Shown here piece after piece: positions 11,197-23,178 of a DNA stretch of 64,000 nt; positions within the stretch are counted from its first letter, which is position 1; each line of letters starts with the position of its first letter. Under the pieces are notes generated by a model, which did not search any database, was not told the origin of the DNA, and worked only from the letters and a program-made list of their open reading frames with translations. Position numbers and translations under genes: made by a program. The DNA lies in the NCBI GenBank assembly GCA_022264855.1, contig JABYQU010000019.1:310001-374000 (forward strand). Direction: 5' to 3'. This stretch comes from Lenzites betulinus (taxonomy: Eukaryota > Basidiomycota > Agaricomycetes > Polyporales > Polyporaceae).

Positions 11197-13997
11197 ATGA
11201 CTGTGGCGATCCTGAACTTGCCTACCCTCAAAGCAATCAAGAATTCCGTCATTGGGAATCGTACCGCGAAGACGACGTTGGGTAGAGAAGAGAAATATGT
11301 AGCCCAGTACGTTTTTGTGCCCAACCCCGGTGCCCGCAGCGTTGAGTGCCGGGCAGACTTATAGCGTGTGTCCACGAGCCTTCGAGTATCGCAGACCTCG
11401 AAGGTACGACCGAAACGGAGCTACGCGTGGAGGCCGCGCATATCATCGCATCGTTGTCCTATGGTACGTGCTCGACCTCAGTCGTCGCTAGCAGTGTGCC
11501 TAAACGCAACCTTCTTAGGCTCTCGCGAAGCCCTGGGAATGCTGCTGCAACTTAGTGCTCTCCAAACGCTCGTCTATGCAATATCCACTTTTCAGCCCTC
11601 TGATCCCCCGGTCTTGAGGTCCGCGCTCACGCGTGCTGTACGAGCACTCGCTGCCGCCATAGCAGACGCGGTCGGGCCGCCTCAGTGGGGGCTCGCGCCC
11701 ACGGTCTCGGACGTCCGCGCGGAGGCCAAGATTGCTCTTGACTTCCTATTTCAAGTGGGTTCCACACGACGTGCCTCGATATTTGATACTGACAAGTTAC
11801 CCCAGCCCGAGGTCCTGGACGTCTACATGCCTCTACTCCTCGACTCGTCCCCGCAAGTCAACGCTGCCATCGCACAGCTGATATACGTGGCTACGCGGAG
11901 TGCGGAGCACCGTGCGATAGTGCAGGAATGGTGTCCACCTGCGGAGCGGACGCGAGAAGCAAAAGGGAAACGCGGCTGGGAAAGACGCGATACCACGACA
12001 TCCCCTACGCGCCAAGGGGGGTGGATGGGGAAGACACTGGCTTCGCTCCTGCAACGCAGGGACATCAAGGTGGGTATATCAATATGCAACGCGTTTAAAC
12101 TACTGATAACATACCTTTACAGCTCCAAGAGTCCGCTCTCTTAGCACTATCATGCATCGCCAAAGACAGCGTCAGTCTGGCCAGGCGTCTTGCGAAGGCA
12201 CCGTTGGGAACGGAGTGTAGGCGCAGTATTCGTACCCACACTCACTAGCTGACAGCATTCACAGCCGTTCTGTCAATGGCGCTCAACCTGGCGAAGGCAC
12301 GCAACATCGACCTGCAGCTTGCTGCCTCCCTATGGTAAGCTTCGCGCTGACCGCTGTTTGCAACCTTCGACGGCCTAATTCGTCATTTTAGCGTGACAAA
12401 CATCTTGCGAGCCTGTGTTTCTAGCAGCCCGGACGCTCCTGTGCTTCCCGCTGAACAAACTACCGCTATCACTATCATGCATGTGCTCAGCCGCATCATT
12501 GGCTCGGAAACAGCTAGTAACAACGCGCGAACCCGGGCGTGTTTTACATTGTGTTAGTCCTTCTCTCACACAGAAGGGCAAGAACGCCATCTAACGTACC
12601 CATTACAGATCATCTCGTATCAGATAACCGTGTGTTCTGTCAGCTCGCGTTCGAGCGCAACTCCCTCAGTACGGTAGCGAACTTGATCAACAAGATCACG
12701 CCTATAGAGAAGTCCGCCGACGATGAGGAGGACGAGCCGGAAAGCGTGTCCCGATTGCGCGAGGTTCGTTGTCAGTCGCATGAATGAAGCCTGTATGCTA
12801 AAGCTGCGTTAGGCCGCCTTGACCGCGGTTGCTGCGATCTCGCTACTCGACACCAACATCCGCACAACGGTGACAGATGACTTGCGCCTTATTCCTGCCA
12901 TCCAGGCGAGCCTTAACAACCCCTACGTCGGAGTTCGATATGCAGCTTGCCAGTGCGCCCGCGCTCTCAGTCGTGAGGTATCCGCCTTGCGCACCAACAT
13001 CGTCGACACAGGCCTCGGACTGGCGGTCTTCCAGCTTTTCATGAAGGAGGACGAAGACCGGCAAGTCATGTATGCGTCGTCAGCCGTGATATGCAACATC
13101 GTCGTGAACCTTTCGCCCCTGCAGACGGTCAGTTCCTAGCAGTGCAGCTGGCGGTCTTGCACCTGACATATCCCAAACAGACGTTGCTTGAGCAGGGAGT
13201 CATCGGTCGTCTGGTCCAACTGCTCCTGGCCGATGACAATGATCTTAAGCTCAATGCTCTGTGGGCGTTCAAGAACCTCCTGTACAAAGCCACATCAGAG
13301 TTGAAGCATGAAGTTATTCGCACTATCGGTTGGGACAGGATCAAGACGTGCGTACGATATACATGTCATATAGCCCAGGAGCTCATTCCCTGCAGACTCG
13401 CGAAGGATCCTGACACGCGGCTGCAAGAACAAATATATCATATGATGCGTCATGTTGCTGACGGCGAGGGAGACGTCGAGTTCTTGACATCGGATATCGG
13501 TGGCACCGGTGAGCTGCTTGGTATTCTTGCCCAAGCGATGGAGTCCGATAACGAGGATGTTGTGCTCCAGGTAAGCCCGTGTAGTGAATCCCCACTCAAA
13601 TGCATCCCCTCATGTATACTGGTAGGCCGTGTTCGTACTGGCGAACGTCGCGAATAGCGTCACTCACCAGAGGAACATACTGGCTCACTCCAGGATTCTT
13701 GGGCGGATGCGGGACTGCCTCGTCGATGCGAAGGTGGAGATCCGGCGGCCTGCGGTGTCGTGTGTGCTCGAGCTCGCGCGCCAGAATCCGCGGAGTTTCA
13801 GGGAGCTGCACGATGCGGGGATCGACGCGACTCTTCGACATATGCTGGAGCACACCCATGTCAGCGCAAGCCCCACGTTGCGTTTCGCGGCAGGCCGCCA
13901 GATGGGTGCGGAGGATGACTTGGAGGTGCAGGACAAGGCGCGGCAGGCGCTGCATTGGCTTGAGCAGGCGCAGCTGAATCGCGAGACGGACGTGTAA
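11197..13997 (+). CDS. GID5: Armadillo-repeat protein Gid5/Vid28 (ARMC8), GID/CTLH ubiquitin ligase subunit
   Basis: Armadillo-repeat adaptor of the GID/CTLH E3 ubiquitin ligase; in yeast it links substrate receptors to the catalytic core and is needed for degradation of gluconeogenic enzymes. Twelve exons: 11197-11306, 11357-11463, 11519-11754, 11806-12069, 12123-12216, 12265-12334, 12392-12552, 12609-12763, 12813-13127, 13181-13347, 13396-13570, 13626-13997; 741 residues. The N-terminus TLKAIKNSVIGNRTAK matches the ARMC8 start (LKxxKNxVIGNxTKK). Helical repeats run throughout, and the C-terminal blocks LKLNALWAFKNLLYKA, LQEQIYHMMRHV and VLQAVFVLANVANS are characteristic of the family. The donor of the fifth intron (GTAGGC at 12217) is the least certain boundary. 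The start was chosen as the first ATG that gives the conserved N-terminus. Confidence 0.92.
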
Positions 13998-14274
13998 TCT
14001 ATCTCTATCGGAATGCTCTCTAACGTTTTGTATGTATGTATCGCTGTGTCTATTGCTATGAATCGTGTATTATCCGTGTGGGTGGTCGTGCGATGTGCGG
14101 AGGCGCGCGGGCTACGGCGGGGGACGCGTCGGAAGTGGTGTGACTTTGGGGCGTGACCGATTTCTCCCGAGCGCGTTTTGGCGACCCGCTCTCCCCATTT
14201 TGTCCCTCACCCACCGCCAGCGAGCTCCTCGCCCCAGCCGTCCCCTCCTCCTCCCCTCTCCCCTCCTCGACGAC

Positions 14275-15762
14275 ATGGCATCTCTCGCCCGGCTCCGCTC
14301 TATCGTCCCCCGCCGGATGGTGAGAAACTGCCTCGGAATTCGCAATCCGAGATCCTCAGCTGACCCGCCGTCATATAACAGCACCTCGCGCGGTCCATCC
14401 AGACGGCCGCGGACACCACACAGCTGCAGCAGGACGCGCACCACTCTGAGCCGTTCACGGTCAAGCTCCATGAGGACTCCTTCCGCGGGTACCGGACGGA
14501 CACCCCCAGCCTCGACGTCGAGGTCACCAAGGAGAACCTGCTCAAGTGGTACAGGGAGATGACCCTCATTCGCCGCGTCGAGCAGGCCGCCGACGCCCTC
14601 TACAAGCAAAAGCTCATCCGCGGTTTCTGCCATCTTGCTATCGGCCAGGTGCGTCGTCTCTCATGATGTGCTGTGCTGTTCGTCCATGCTCAGCTGGCGC
14701 GCGCGGCTTGTAGGAAGCGATCTCCGTCGGTATCAACTCTTCGACGGACTTCAACGACAAGATCATCTCGTCGTACCGCACGCATCCCTTCGTTCTTCTC
14801 CGTGGCGGCGACCTTAAGAGTCTCGTCGGCGAGCTGCTCGGCCGCGTGTGCGGTGTCTCGAAGGGCAAGGGTGGCTCCATGCACGTCTTCACCGAGGCTT
14901 TCCAGGGTGGCCACGGTATCGTTGGCGCGCAGGTACCGCTCGGCGCGGGTCTCGCGTTCGCGCAGAAGTACCTGGGCAAAAAGGCCGCGACGTTCGCCAT
15001 GTACGGTGACGGCGCGAGCAACCAGGGTCAGGTGTTTGAGTCGTATAACATGGTATGTCTCCCCACCACCCTGCGTAGTTGTTGAGGCTGATTGGTGCTG
15101 TAGGCCAAGCTCTGGAACCTGCCCTGCATCTTTGTCTGCGAGAACAACAAGTACGGTATGGGTACGTCTGCGGAGCGCAGCTCCTCAAACACCGAGTACT
15201 ACACTCGTGGAGACAAGATCCCCGGCATCCAGGTGAACGGCATGGACATCATCGCCGTCCACCAGGCGTCGAAGTGGGCAAAGGAGTGGGTCACCTCTGA
15301 CAAGGGTCCTCTTCTGGTCGAGTTCGTCACCTACCGTTACGCGGGCCACTCGTAAGTTACATCAGTACACCATGCGCGTTTTCACCACTCACGCGTCATT
15401 TTGACAGCATGTCCGACCCTGGTACCACTTACCGTACTCGTGACGAGATCCAGCGGATGCGTTCGACTCAGGACCCCATCCGTGGCCTCCAGCGCTACAT
15501 CTCCGAGTGGGGTCTCGCGTCAGAGGACGACCTCAAGTCGATTGACAAGGAGGCGAAGGCTGAGGTCGATGCTGCGGTCGAGGAGGCCAAGCAGTCGCCT
15601 CAGCCCGACGAGAAGGAGCTCTGGACCGACATCTACTCTGCCGGCACCGAGCCTCCCTTCATGCGTGGTCGTGAGCGCGAGGAGGTATGTTTATCCGCGT
15701 CTATGCACTGTGATGCCATGCTAATCTGTGTGTCGTAGGTCTTCTACTTCTCGCAGCAGTGA
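14275..15762 (+). CDS. PDA1: Pyruvate dehydrogenase E1 component, alpha subunit
   Basis: Mitochondrial thiamine-diphosphate-dependent subunit that decarboxylates pyruvate in the PDH complex. Six exons: 14275-14319, 14382-14648, 14714-15052, 15104-15351, 15408-15684, 15739-15762; 399 residues. It has a basic presequence ([15 protein letters not shown]), [30 protein letters not shown], and the ThDP motif from [13 protein letters not shown] to [12 protein letters not shown]. The phosphorylation loop [20 protein letters not shown] matches regulated eukaryotic E1-alpha, so control by PDH kinase is likely. The leader just before the ATG (about 14238-14268) is almost pure pyrimidine, a common feature of strongly expressed fungal genes. 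The final exon is only 24 nt and encodes VFYFSQQ. Confidence 0.97.
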
Positions 15763-15971
15763 GGAGGTGGAGCGTGATATCGTCGGGTTGTTACTAGCTA
15801 TATAGACTAATACACTACGCTGATTGGGCTATTGCCGTGTCTACTGGGGCTCGATGTCCATCATGTGGAGTCCGGCCTGCAATGATACCTATGATAGACG
15901 TTCTGCATATTCTATCGAGTAAGGGTGGGTGCTATTGTATCGGTGCTCCGACGTGTGCGCGCTCAGTCACA

Positions 15972-16811
15972 TCATGACGGCTCGGTGGGATTGATATTAA
16001 CCTCCGTGCCGTCATCGGAGATGACTTTGAAGCGGACTGTCGGAAGGGTCAATCAGTACGTGAACGTGCAAATGAGTGGACTAGCTCACGGATCTGGAAG
16101 GGCTGGCCCTTTTCCCGACGAATGCTTGTGAAGTAGAGCGTGCCGGAGCCTACGTTAGGCATCAGTAACTGCCCACGTAAAGACGCAGCCGTACGCCCAC
16201 CTTTATGGCCTTTCAGCCGGAAACTCAGGTCGATGTTTCCCCCAGGCATATGAACCTGCACGCTCCCCTTTCAGCACCCCCATCCCCCGAAGACGAAGAA
16301 AGATGCACACGCACCGCGCCGCTAATCCACGGGTCACCGTTCATCCACCATACAGGCTCGGGACGTATGGCCTCGCCAAGTACGGCGCGCAGCTCCGCGT
16401 TCTCGCGGAGCGTGTTCATGATCTGCTGCATGACCGACGACGAGAGCTTCTCCTGGTTCGTGACGAAGACCATGAAGAGTGCCCATGCGCCCACGCCGGC
16501 CGCGCCCAGCGCGAGGATCGCTGGCCATTTGTTCTGTGTGCCCACGGGTCAGTTCCTGGGGAGTGCGAAGAGGGGGGCACGGGCGTACATACCTGGAGAG
16601 GGGGCAGGTCGCGTTCGCGCTTGGGACGCTGGTAGTATAGACCCGGACGCGCGGTTTTGTCGAACGTTTCTACCTGCGGGGGTGGCTTGTGGGCAGGGTG
16701 TTCCGAGGAGGTATTTGTTGAATAGCACGCTCGTAATGACGGCAGCGGGCAGAGGTAGGCTGCACGGGGTGTGCGAATGGCCACGGCGCGCAGAGGTGCA
16801 CGAATCGACAT
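15972..16811 (-). CDS. COA1: Cytochrome c oxidase assembly factor Coa1
   Basis: Inner-membrane factor that supports early assembly of cytochrome c oxidase around Cox1. Five exons in reverse: 16811-16593, 16533-16315, 16255-16201, 16149-16090, 16036-15972; 205 residues. An Arg-rich mitochondrial presequence (MSIRAPLRAVAIRTPRAAY) is followed by the single membrane segment ILALGAAGVGAWALFMVFV and the Coa1/Tim21-like soluble domain (NAELRAVLGEAIRP, GGNIDLSFRLKGHKGSGTLY, FTSIRREKGQPFQILRFKVI). The start codon lies 126 bp from the first in-frame ATG of COG6, so the two genes share a short divergent promoter. It is convergent with PDA1 (209 bp apart). Confidence 0.92.
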
Positions 16812-16937
16812 CTTCGTCTCGTTTTAAGTGAGAGCGTATATCCTTGGAGAATCCAACAGCCCCAGTGATAGTCGCAGAACGGCGTGGAGAGGAAACAAGA
16901 TGGCGGTGGACAAGCCGAGTCCCGCGTTCCGCTCGCG

Positions 16938-19609
16938 ATGCGGGGTCGCGCGCCGGGCGGCAAGTCACGAACGCGCCTGCGTATGACCACCGCCATCTCC
17001 CCCTCCTCCTCGTCCTCCCGCCTCCCGGGCTCCCTCTCGTCGCACGCGCAGAGCCAGAACCCGATCTCGCTACGGTTATATAAGGTCCTCAGCGCGAACT
17101 TCGACGACGATGCGTCCCGCGAGGCGCTCGATACGCTAGCGGAGCTCTATGCCCCGCCCACTAGTACTGCGGCGGCGAAGGGGAAGGACGTGAAGCATGA
17201 TGCGGACGCGGAAGAGGATGATGAGGCTTCTGTGGCGAAGCCGACGGGATTGGTGGGGCCTTCGGGAGTGGGCGAGGTCGCTGCGGGGGATCTTGCGGCG
17301 CGAGCAAGGAAGAACCTCCGGCGGGATGTGGAGAGCAAGCTCGCGGAGTCCAGCAAGCAGTTCTTGACGGCCTTTGGGGAGGTGGATAAGGTAGAGTGGA
17401 CCCACAAAGTCAAGAGTTGTGTGGAATAAGGAGGCTGAGTACCTATATTGTCTAGCACCTGGATACTCTGCAGGAGCAGCTGGGACTTATGCGCGTGCGG
17501 TGCGATGAGGCGCAGTTACAGCTGTATGAGACGAACGAGGCGTGCAAGTCCTTGCTCGACCGCGCGGGCAGCCTCCGGGAAGAACGGTACGTACTGTCCG
17601 TCTATACCCGTACCAATGCTCACGAATGGGCGCAGGCAAGGCGTTGCTGTACGGCAATCCATTATCTCCGCATTCCTAGCCCGCTTCACGCTCTCGCAAT
17701 CCGAGAAAGACGCCATCGCGTCGCGGGACGTCCCCATCGGCACAACTTTCTTTGCAGCTATGGACAAGGCCGCACGCATACAGGCGGACTGCCGCGTCCT
17801 ACTCACCGCCTCGTTAACCCTGCCTAACCCCGCCCCTGCCAGTGATGACGACGACGAAGACGATGAGGACCGGGCGACCAAAGCCGGACGCGATATCTTG
17901 GCCGCCACAGCGGGACAGCTCGAACAGGCGTACGACAAGATCTTCCGGTGGTGTTGCTTCGAGTTCAGACAGATGGGTCGGGACGCAAGTCTAGACGTGA
18001 CCCCGACTATGCGCGAGGCAGTCAAGCGGCTACGCGAAAGGCCTGAGTTGCTCATGTACGTCTATATGGATAATAGCGCAGATACCGTACCGCTGACGTC
18101 CTTTTGAACCTCAGGGAAGCGCTGACCTATCTTCAACAAACGCGTCAAGCGACGCTACTGTCCACCTTCATGGACGCACTCACGCGCGGCGGACCCGCGG
18201 GTCTGCCTCGCCCCATCGAGCTGCACGCGCACGACCCGCTGCGGTACGTCGGGGACATGCTCGCATGGGTGCACCAAGCGATCGCGGCGGAGCGCGAGTT
18301 CCTCGAGAGCCTGTTCGGGGTGCGCGACGCGCGGCGCATGGTCGGCGCCGTGCGCGCATTCGGCGCGTCCGAGGAGGAAGGCTGGATCTCGGAGATGATG
18401 GACGGCGCGGTGCGCGGGCTGTGCGGGCCGCTGCGCGTGCGCGTGCAGCAGACGGTGCGCTCACAGGAGAGTAGCATCACGTCGTACAAGATCGCGAACC
18501 TCGTGCAGTTCTATCTGGTGACGATGCAGCGCACGGTGGGGCGGGAGGCGCTGCTGAGCAAGACGCTTGAGGAGTGGGTGTTTGTTTGGTCGTTCGTGTG
18601 GTTCGCGGGCTGACGGAGGGTTAGGTTGGCGGAGCTGGCGTATTCAATATTTTACGGTGCGATCGAGACCCAAGGTCGCTCCCTGTTGCGCGTCTCTCTG
18701 GTGAGTGTCTGTTCCTCTTCGTTGAGCATGTACCTAACGCCTAATATCAGGACCTCGACGACACAGGGGTATCACCCCCTTTGTTAATCGTCGATCATGC
18801 ACAAGTGCTACGGGAGATGATGCTTGTGTACGAGTCTTCCCTGCTAGGAGACGAGAAGGAAGAGGAGCTTCAGGCCGGCTTCCGGGACATCTTGGACAAG
18901 ATGGTTGACCCGGCCATAGAGATGACGCTTACTCAGGCGGACGAAAAGAAGCGGCAGCGCCCGGGGTGGGACAAGGCGCTCTTCGTGCTGAACACTCTGG
19001 CATATCTTCAAAGCGTGCTGGAGCCCTTCGCGTTCACGGCGGAGAAGCAAGGCGTCGTGCAAGGCCTGGTCGACGCGAAGGTGCTGCAATTGATCGAAGA
19101 GCATGTGAGTTGCCGTCGCCATAAAATGGAAGCACCCGGTAGCTGATCATGAGCGTCGATCAGTATCAAGACGTACTCAAGGACGCAGGACTGGCTGAGG
19201 TAGCGTCGGCGTGCGACGCCAGACGCCAGAATGTGAGTGTCCATATCTACGCTCTAGATTGCAGAAGTCGAACACGAGACTGATTTATAATGCCCAGGAA
19301 CCCCTATCGCACGTCCCGGCCGCAGAACCAGCAGCATTACAGGGTGCTCTGCACAAGTTCTCCGAGTGGCTGAGCGGGCTAGAAGTGGTGCAATCGCGAC
19401 GGCTGGGTCTGCTGACGGTGCAAAGCGTGGCGGCACGGGTGCACCAGGCCGCTCTGGAGCGAGTTGCGGAGACGTACGAGCGGGTGTGCGAGGAGGTAAA
19501 GCGACCCGAAAACAAGTACGAGGCAGGGGCGACACTGCTGGGGAGCGAGCGGCCGTTTGGGCAGGTACGGCTGCTGTGGCAGATTTTCGGGCTGCAGGAG
19601 CGCTTGTAG
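16938..19609 (+). CDS. COG6: Conserved oligomeric Golgi complex subunit 6
   Basis: Lobe B subunit of the COG tether for retrograde intra-Golgi vesicles. Eight exons: 16938-17390, 17456-17586, 17636-18055, 18115-18573, 18625-18700, 18751-19104, 19164-19232, 19298-19609; 757 residues. The conserved N-terminal block NPISLRLYKVLSANFDD, a coiled-coil stretch around DTLQEQLGLMRVRCDEAQLQ and the family hallmark PRPIELHAHDPLRYVGDMLA are present, with YKIANLVQFYLVTMQRTVG further on. Two in-frame ATGs exist (16938 and 16983). I used the first, but MTTAISPSSSS at the second is equally plausible. For the third intron the short alternative acceptor at 18081 would leave a 26-nt intron, so 18114 was chosen; it also gives LLMEALTYL. 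Confidence 0.92.
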
Positions 19610-19938
19610 GACTTTACCGGAAGAGATATCTATCAGGTGGTTGCTCTCCGCGGTTTGTGTGAGTATGCGCGCGGCCATGAGCGCATTGTGTGCGTCAAAG
19701 AGTCCCTCATTCTGCCGCTACGCATTTATGTGGAGGCGGGCGGCCGAGAAATACAAATCGCGATATGGTGGCTGTGTTGGCTAGGCTTTTTGGTACGATA
19801 TGTTTTGCGTCATAGCGTCCATCACCGCAGGCGCTTATACATCCTCTTAACCCATCCATCCTCTTCTCGATTGTCCTCGACACCGCGCCCCCCGTTCCGC
19901 ACAACGCCGACGAAACACTGAAGTTCGGCGGCCACAGC
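19610..19938. other. Intergenic region COG6-HSF1
   Basis: 329 bp holding the COG6 3' end and the HSF1 promoter and leader; the last 90 bp before the HSF1 ATG are C-rich. No other gene or repeat is seen. Confidence 0.4.
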
Positions 19939-22209
19939 ATGTCGCTAGACACCCAGGTGGCCCTCACCCGCCCGACGCGCGGCGAGTCCTCGCACCTCTC
20001 CCGCGCAGCACGGCAGGTCGTGCCGCCCTTTCTCCAGAAGTTATACGAGTCGGTACCTTCCACGACCTTCGCTGCCCTTCCATGCTCACGGCTACGCTTA
20101 ACCAGAATAGTCAATGACCCTGCCAATGAGGAGCTGATCCGGTGGTCCGAAGGAGGAGACTCGTTTTATGGTACGTACTCGCTCTTCCTCCTCCCATCAA
20201 CATCTCGAATCCCAACCCATCTCCTGCCCACCCACAGTCCTAAACCATGAAAAGTTTGCGCGAGAGGTCCTTGGACGCTGGTTCAAGCACCAGAAGTTCG
20301 CGTCCTTTGTGCGGCAGCTGAACATGTACGGGTTTCACAAAATTCCTCATCTGCAGCAAGGCGTCCTGAAGAGCGACTCTGACACCGAACCCTGGCACTT
20401 CGAACACCCCAATTTCCACCGCGGCCAGCCCGACCTCCTCTGCCTCATTCAGCGCAAGAAGCAGCCTCCTCACGGCGCAGGCGATGATGCCGCCACCCTC
20501 GATATGCACGAACCTGGTGCAGCCCCGAGTGGCGTCGCGAGCATTACCCCGAGCCAGGTCATGGACATCAACTCCATCGTGAACGGCATCTCCGTGATCA
20601 AGCGCCACCAGCAGGCCATCTCTGCCGATCTCTCCACCCTCAAGCAGTCCAACGACGCTCTGTGGAAGGAGGCCGTTGCCGCTCGCCAGAGGCATGCCAA
20701 GCACCAGGACACGATCAACCGGATCCTTAAGTTCTTGGCTGGAGTCTTTGGCCACACCGACGATACTGCCCATTCTACTGACGGATCGCCCCCTCCGCAG
20801 GTCACACCCCGAATACGCCAAAGGCTCATGATTGGAAACAGCGGCTCTCCGGGCAAGGGCAGGCCGGTTGATATCATGGAAGTGGAGGACGACGAGGCTG
20901 ATGTCTTACGGAGTAAGCGGAGCCGCACGCCCTTCTCAGGTATGTACCTCCATCCGCAAACGTCGATGCTCGCCTCTGAAGTCAAGCACTCCAAGATCGG
21001 CACGCTACGATCGAGAGTGTGGACACACACACAACGTCGTCTCCCGCAGCTCTGGACTCGCTTGCGTCGCCGGACAGCTTTTCTCCCGCTTCGGACGCTT
21101 TCTCGGAATTGATCAAGACGCCTGTGGTCCGGCCGTCCGAAATTCTCTCGAGAACGAACAGCTCCAGCTCAACCTCCCGCCTTTCTTCCGTCCCGCCCTC
21201 AACCACTCTCCCACACACGGCGCCTAACGGAGCAGGCCCTCCCGCAGGGCTGCCTAATGGACAAAACCCAACTGATGCGATGTGGCAGGCTGCGATCCAG
21301 CACATGATGCAGTCCCCAGCGCAATTCCAGCGGATCATGCAGGCGTTCGCCAGCCAACAACAGCCCTACCAGAATCTGCCTCCCGACGCACGCCCAAATA
21401 ACGCTGTACTTTCTCCTTACGACATGTCGAATGACTACGCCCGCTGGCTCAGCCAATCCATGGCCCCGAATCCCGCTTCCGCAGCACCCGCCGCGCAGTC
21501 GCTCCTCGCGCCCATGGACGACCCGTCCGTACAGCTGCTCATGGACGAGTCCAACCGTCTGCAGAAGTCCTACCGCGATGCGCACGAGATCAACGCGGAC
21601 ATGGACATGCTCCAGACGTCGATCAACTCGCTCATCCAGGACCTCGGCATCGACCCCGGAAGCCTCGCACAGGCCCCGGATGACCCTTCGCACGCGCACG
21701 GGCTGCACGGCGTCGGCGGGGAGTACTCGAATCCGCTCGCGTCTGACGCGTACGCGAGCGGGGTCAACGGGATGGGCGCGCTCAACGGCATATCGGGGCT
21801 CGGCGCGCACGACACCTCGCAGCCGGACTACCTGCTCGACTCGCTCCTCTCGCAGATCAGCGAGACGAGCGTCGCGGACGGCGGTCTCGCGAGTGGGAGC
21901 GGACACGGGATGAACGGCCTCGGCGCGATGGCGGACGCTCCGATGGACTACCGGGACGTGACGGACAACTACGACCACAGCGCGCGGATCGACGGGACGT
22001 CGATCGAGGACGCGAGCACTGAGCAGCTCACCGCCTTCCTCGATGAGGCTTCGGAAGGCACGCCCTCGTCTGGCACAGCAGGGAGCCCGCTTGTCGGCCC
22101 CGCGAAGGCCGCGATGCACGCGCAGAAGCGCAAGTCGGATGTCTCCGACGTGCAGTTGGCCATGTCCCAGGAGGCGGACGTCGGGCACAAAGCGAAGCGC
22201 AAGAGATGA
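19939..22209 (+). CDS. HSF1: Heat shock transcription factor (HSF1)
   Basis: Trimeric activator that binds heat shock elements upstream of chaperone genes. Four exons: 19939-20048, 20106-20170, 20238-20939, 20996-22209; 696 residues. The winged-helix DNA-binding domain begins VPPFLQKLYEIVNDP and contains the recognition region ASFVRQLNMYGFHKIPH. It is followed by FEHPNFHRGQPDLLCLIQRK, then the HR-A/B coiled coil (ISVIKRHQQAISADLSTLKQ and downstream to about residue 245). The rest is a low-complexity Ser/Pro/Gly/Asp-rich region with activation-domain character, ending in the basic tail KAKRKR. Introns 1 and 2 fall inside the DNA-binding domain. The nearest ascomycete relative is Hsf1. The identification rests on the DNA-binding domain and is secure. 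Confidence 0.95.
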
Positions 22210-23178
22210 GCCGCGCCAATGCTGCTTCCCGCTTGCTCTTCAACTTCGTGGGACCCGACCACGTCCCTGCTTGCCCAATTGCCCAGTACCTGCCTCCCCG
22301 ACCCCTTCAGCTGCTATGCCCGTTGCTTACCTCTGCTCGACCCCCTTTCTCCCTCTGCTCTCTGTCCTTGTATCCCTCCCCCTCTCACCTCTTGTCCGTA
22401 TCTTGTTTTTGCATCTTTCCCTTCCATCTACATCCGAAAATCCGCAGATCCCCTCTCTCCGCCTCCTTTCTTGTTCCCAGGGCTAGCGGCGGACGTAGCA
22501 CGCGTATGTGGGCGCGTTGCGTGCAGGGCAGGACGTCGAACTCCGTCACGCTCTCTGCTCAGTGTTACCTTCACTCAGCACCAGCGACTTCGGAGGACGA
22601 CTTCGGGCGCCTCGCCTGATGGTGGTACGAGACTACCAGTGGTGTGCGGTAGTAGTGTAAATGTCGGTTGTTGGCTGTAGGCATGTCGTGGCGCTGGGGC
22701 GCGAGGCGGTCGCCGGTGTAGGTCGCGACCGCGGGCGGACACGATTATAGATGTATTTGTAGCAATATATAGTGTAATCCTATATCGACAGAGGACGCAG
22801 CACGGCACGGCGACGTGAGACTAGACGAGGTTCGAGATGCACTACAGACAAGATGAAAGCAACGAAAGAGGGGCGGGACATAGGTCCAATAATCGGCAGC
22901 GGGGCTGGGTAGAGAGTAAGCAAAGAACTGCCAGCGGGCGGGTAACGAGCGTCGGGGTGGTATGAGGGCGCAGCAGTCCGCCTGGGATGCAGAATAGACT
23001 TAGGGTAGGGTAACTATGCAAATAAGGCGGGAACGCGTGGGGCCCGAAGCACTTTCGGGCGCTCCCACCTTCCTCGGCCGGGGAAAGGGATATCTGGGGA
23101 CCGTAAGCACTCACCACCGCCAACGCGAGCGGAAGGGTGTATAACAGCGATGTCACTCATGCTAGCGAGCCCGCGGAC
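22210..23178. other. Convergent intergenic region, HSF1 / arrestin gene
   Basis: 969 bp between two convergent stop codons. The first part is pyrimidine-rich (22300-22480) and probably HSF1 3' untranslated sequence. A minus-strand open frame at 22842-23156 starts with a hydrophobic stretch but lacks any family resemblance, so it is not called as a gene. Confidence 0.4.

Noticed and set aside
18056..18081. 26-nt intron in COG6
   Set aside because: Too short for spliceosomal removal; the acceptor at 18114 gives a normal 59-nt intron and a better protein.
22842..23156. Minus-strand frame starting with a signal-peptide-like stretch
   Set aside because: Lies 22 bp after the arrestin stop codon, has no cysteine pattern or homology that I recognise, and contains a likely GTGAGT donor without a matching acceptor.
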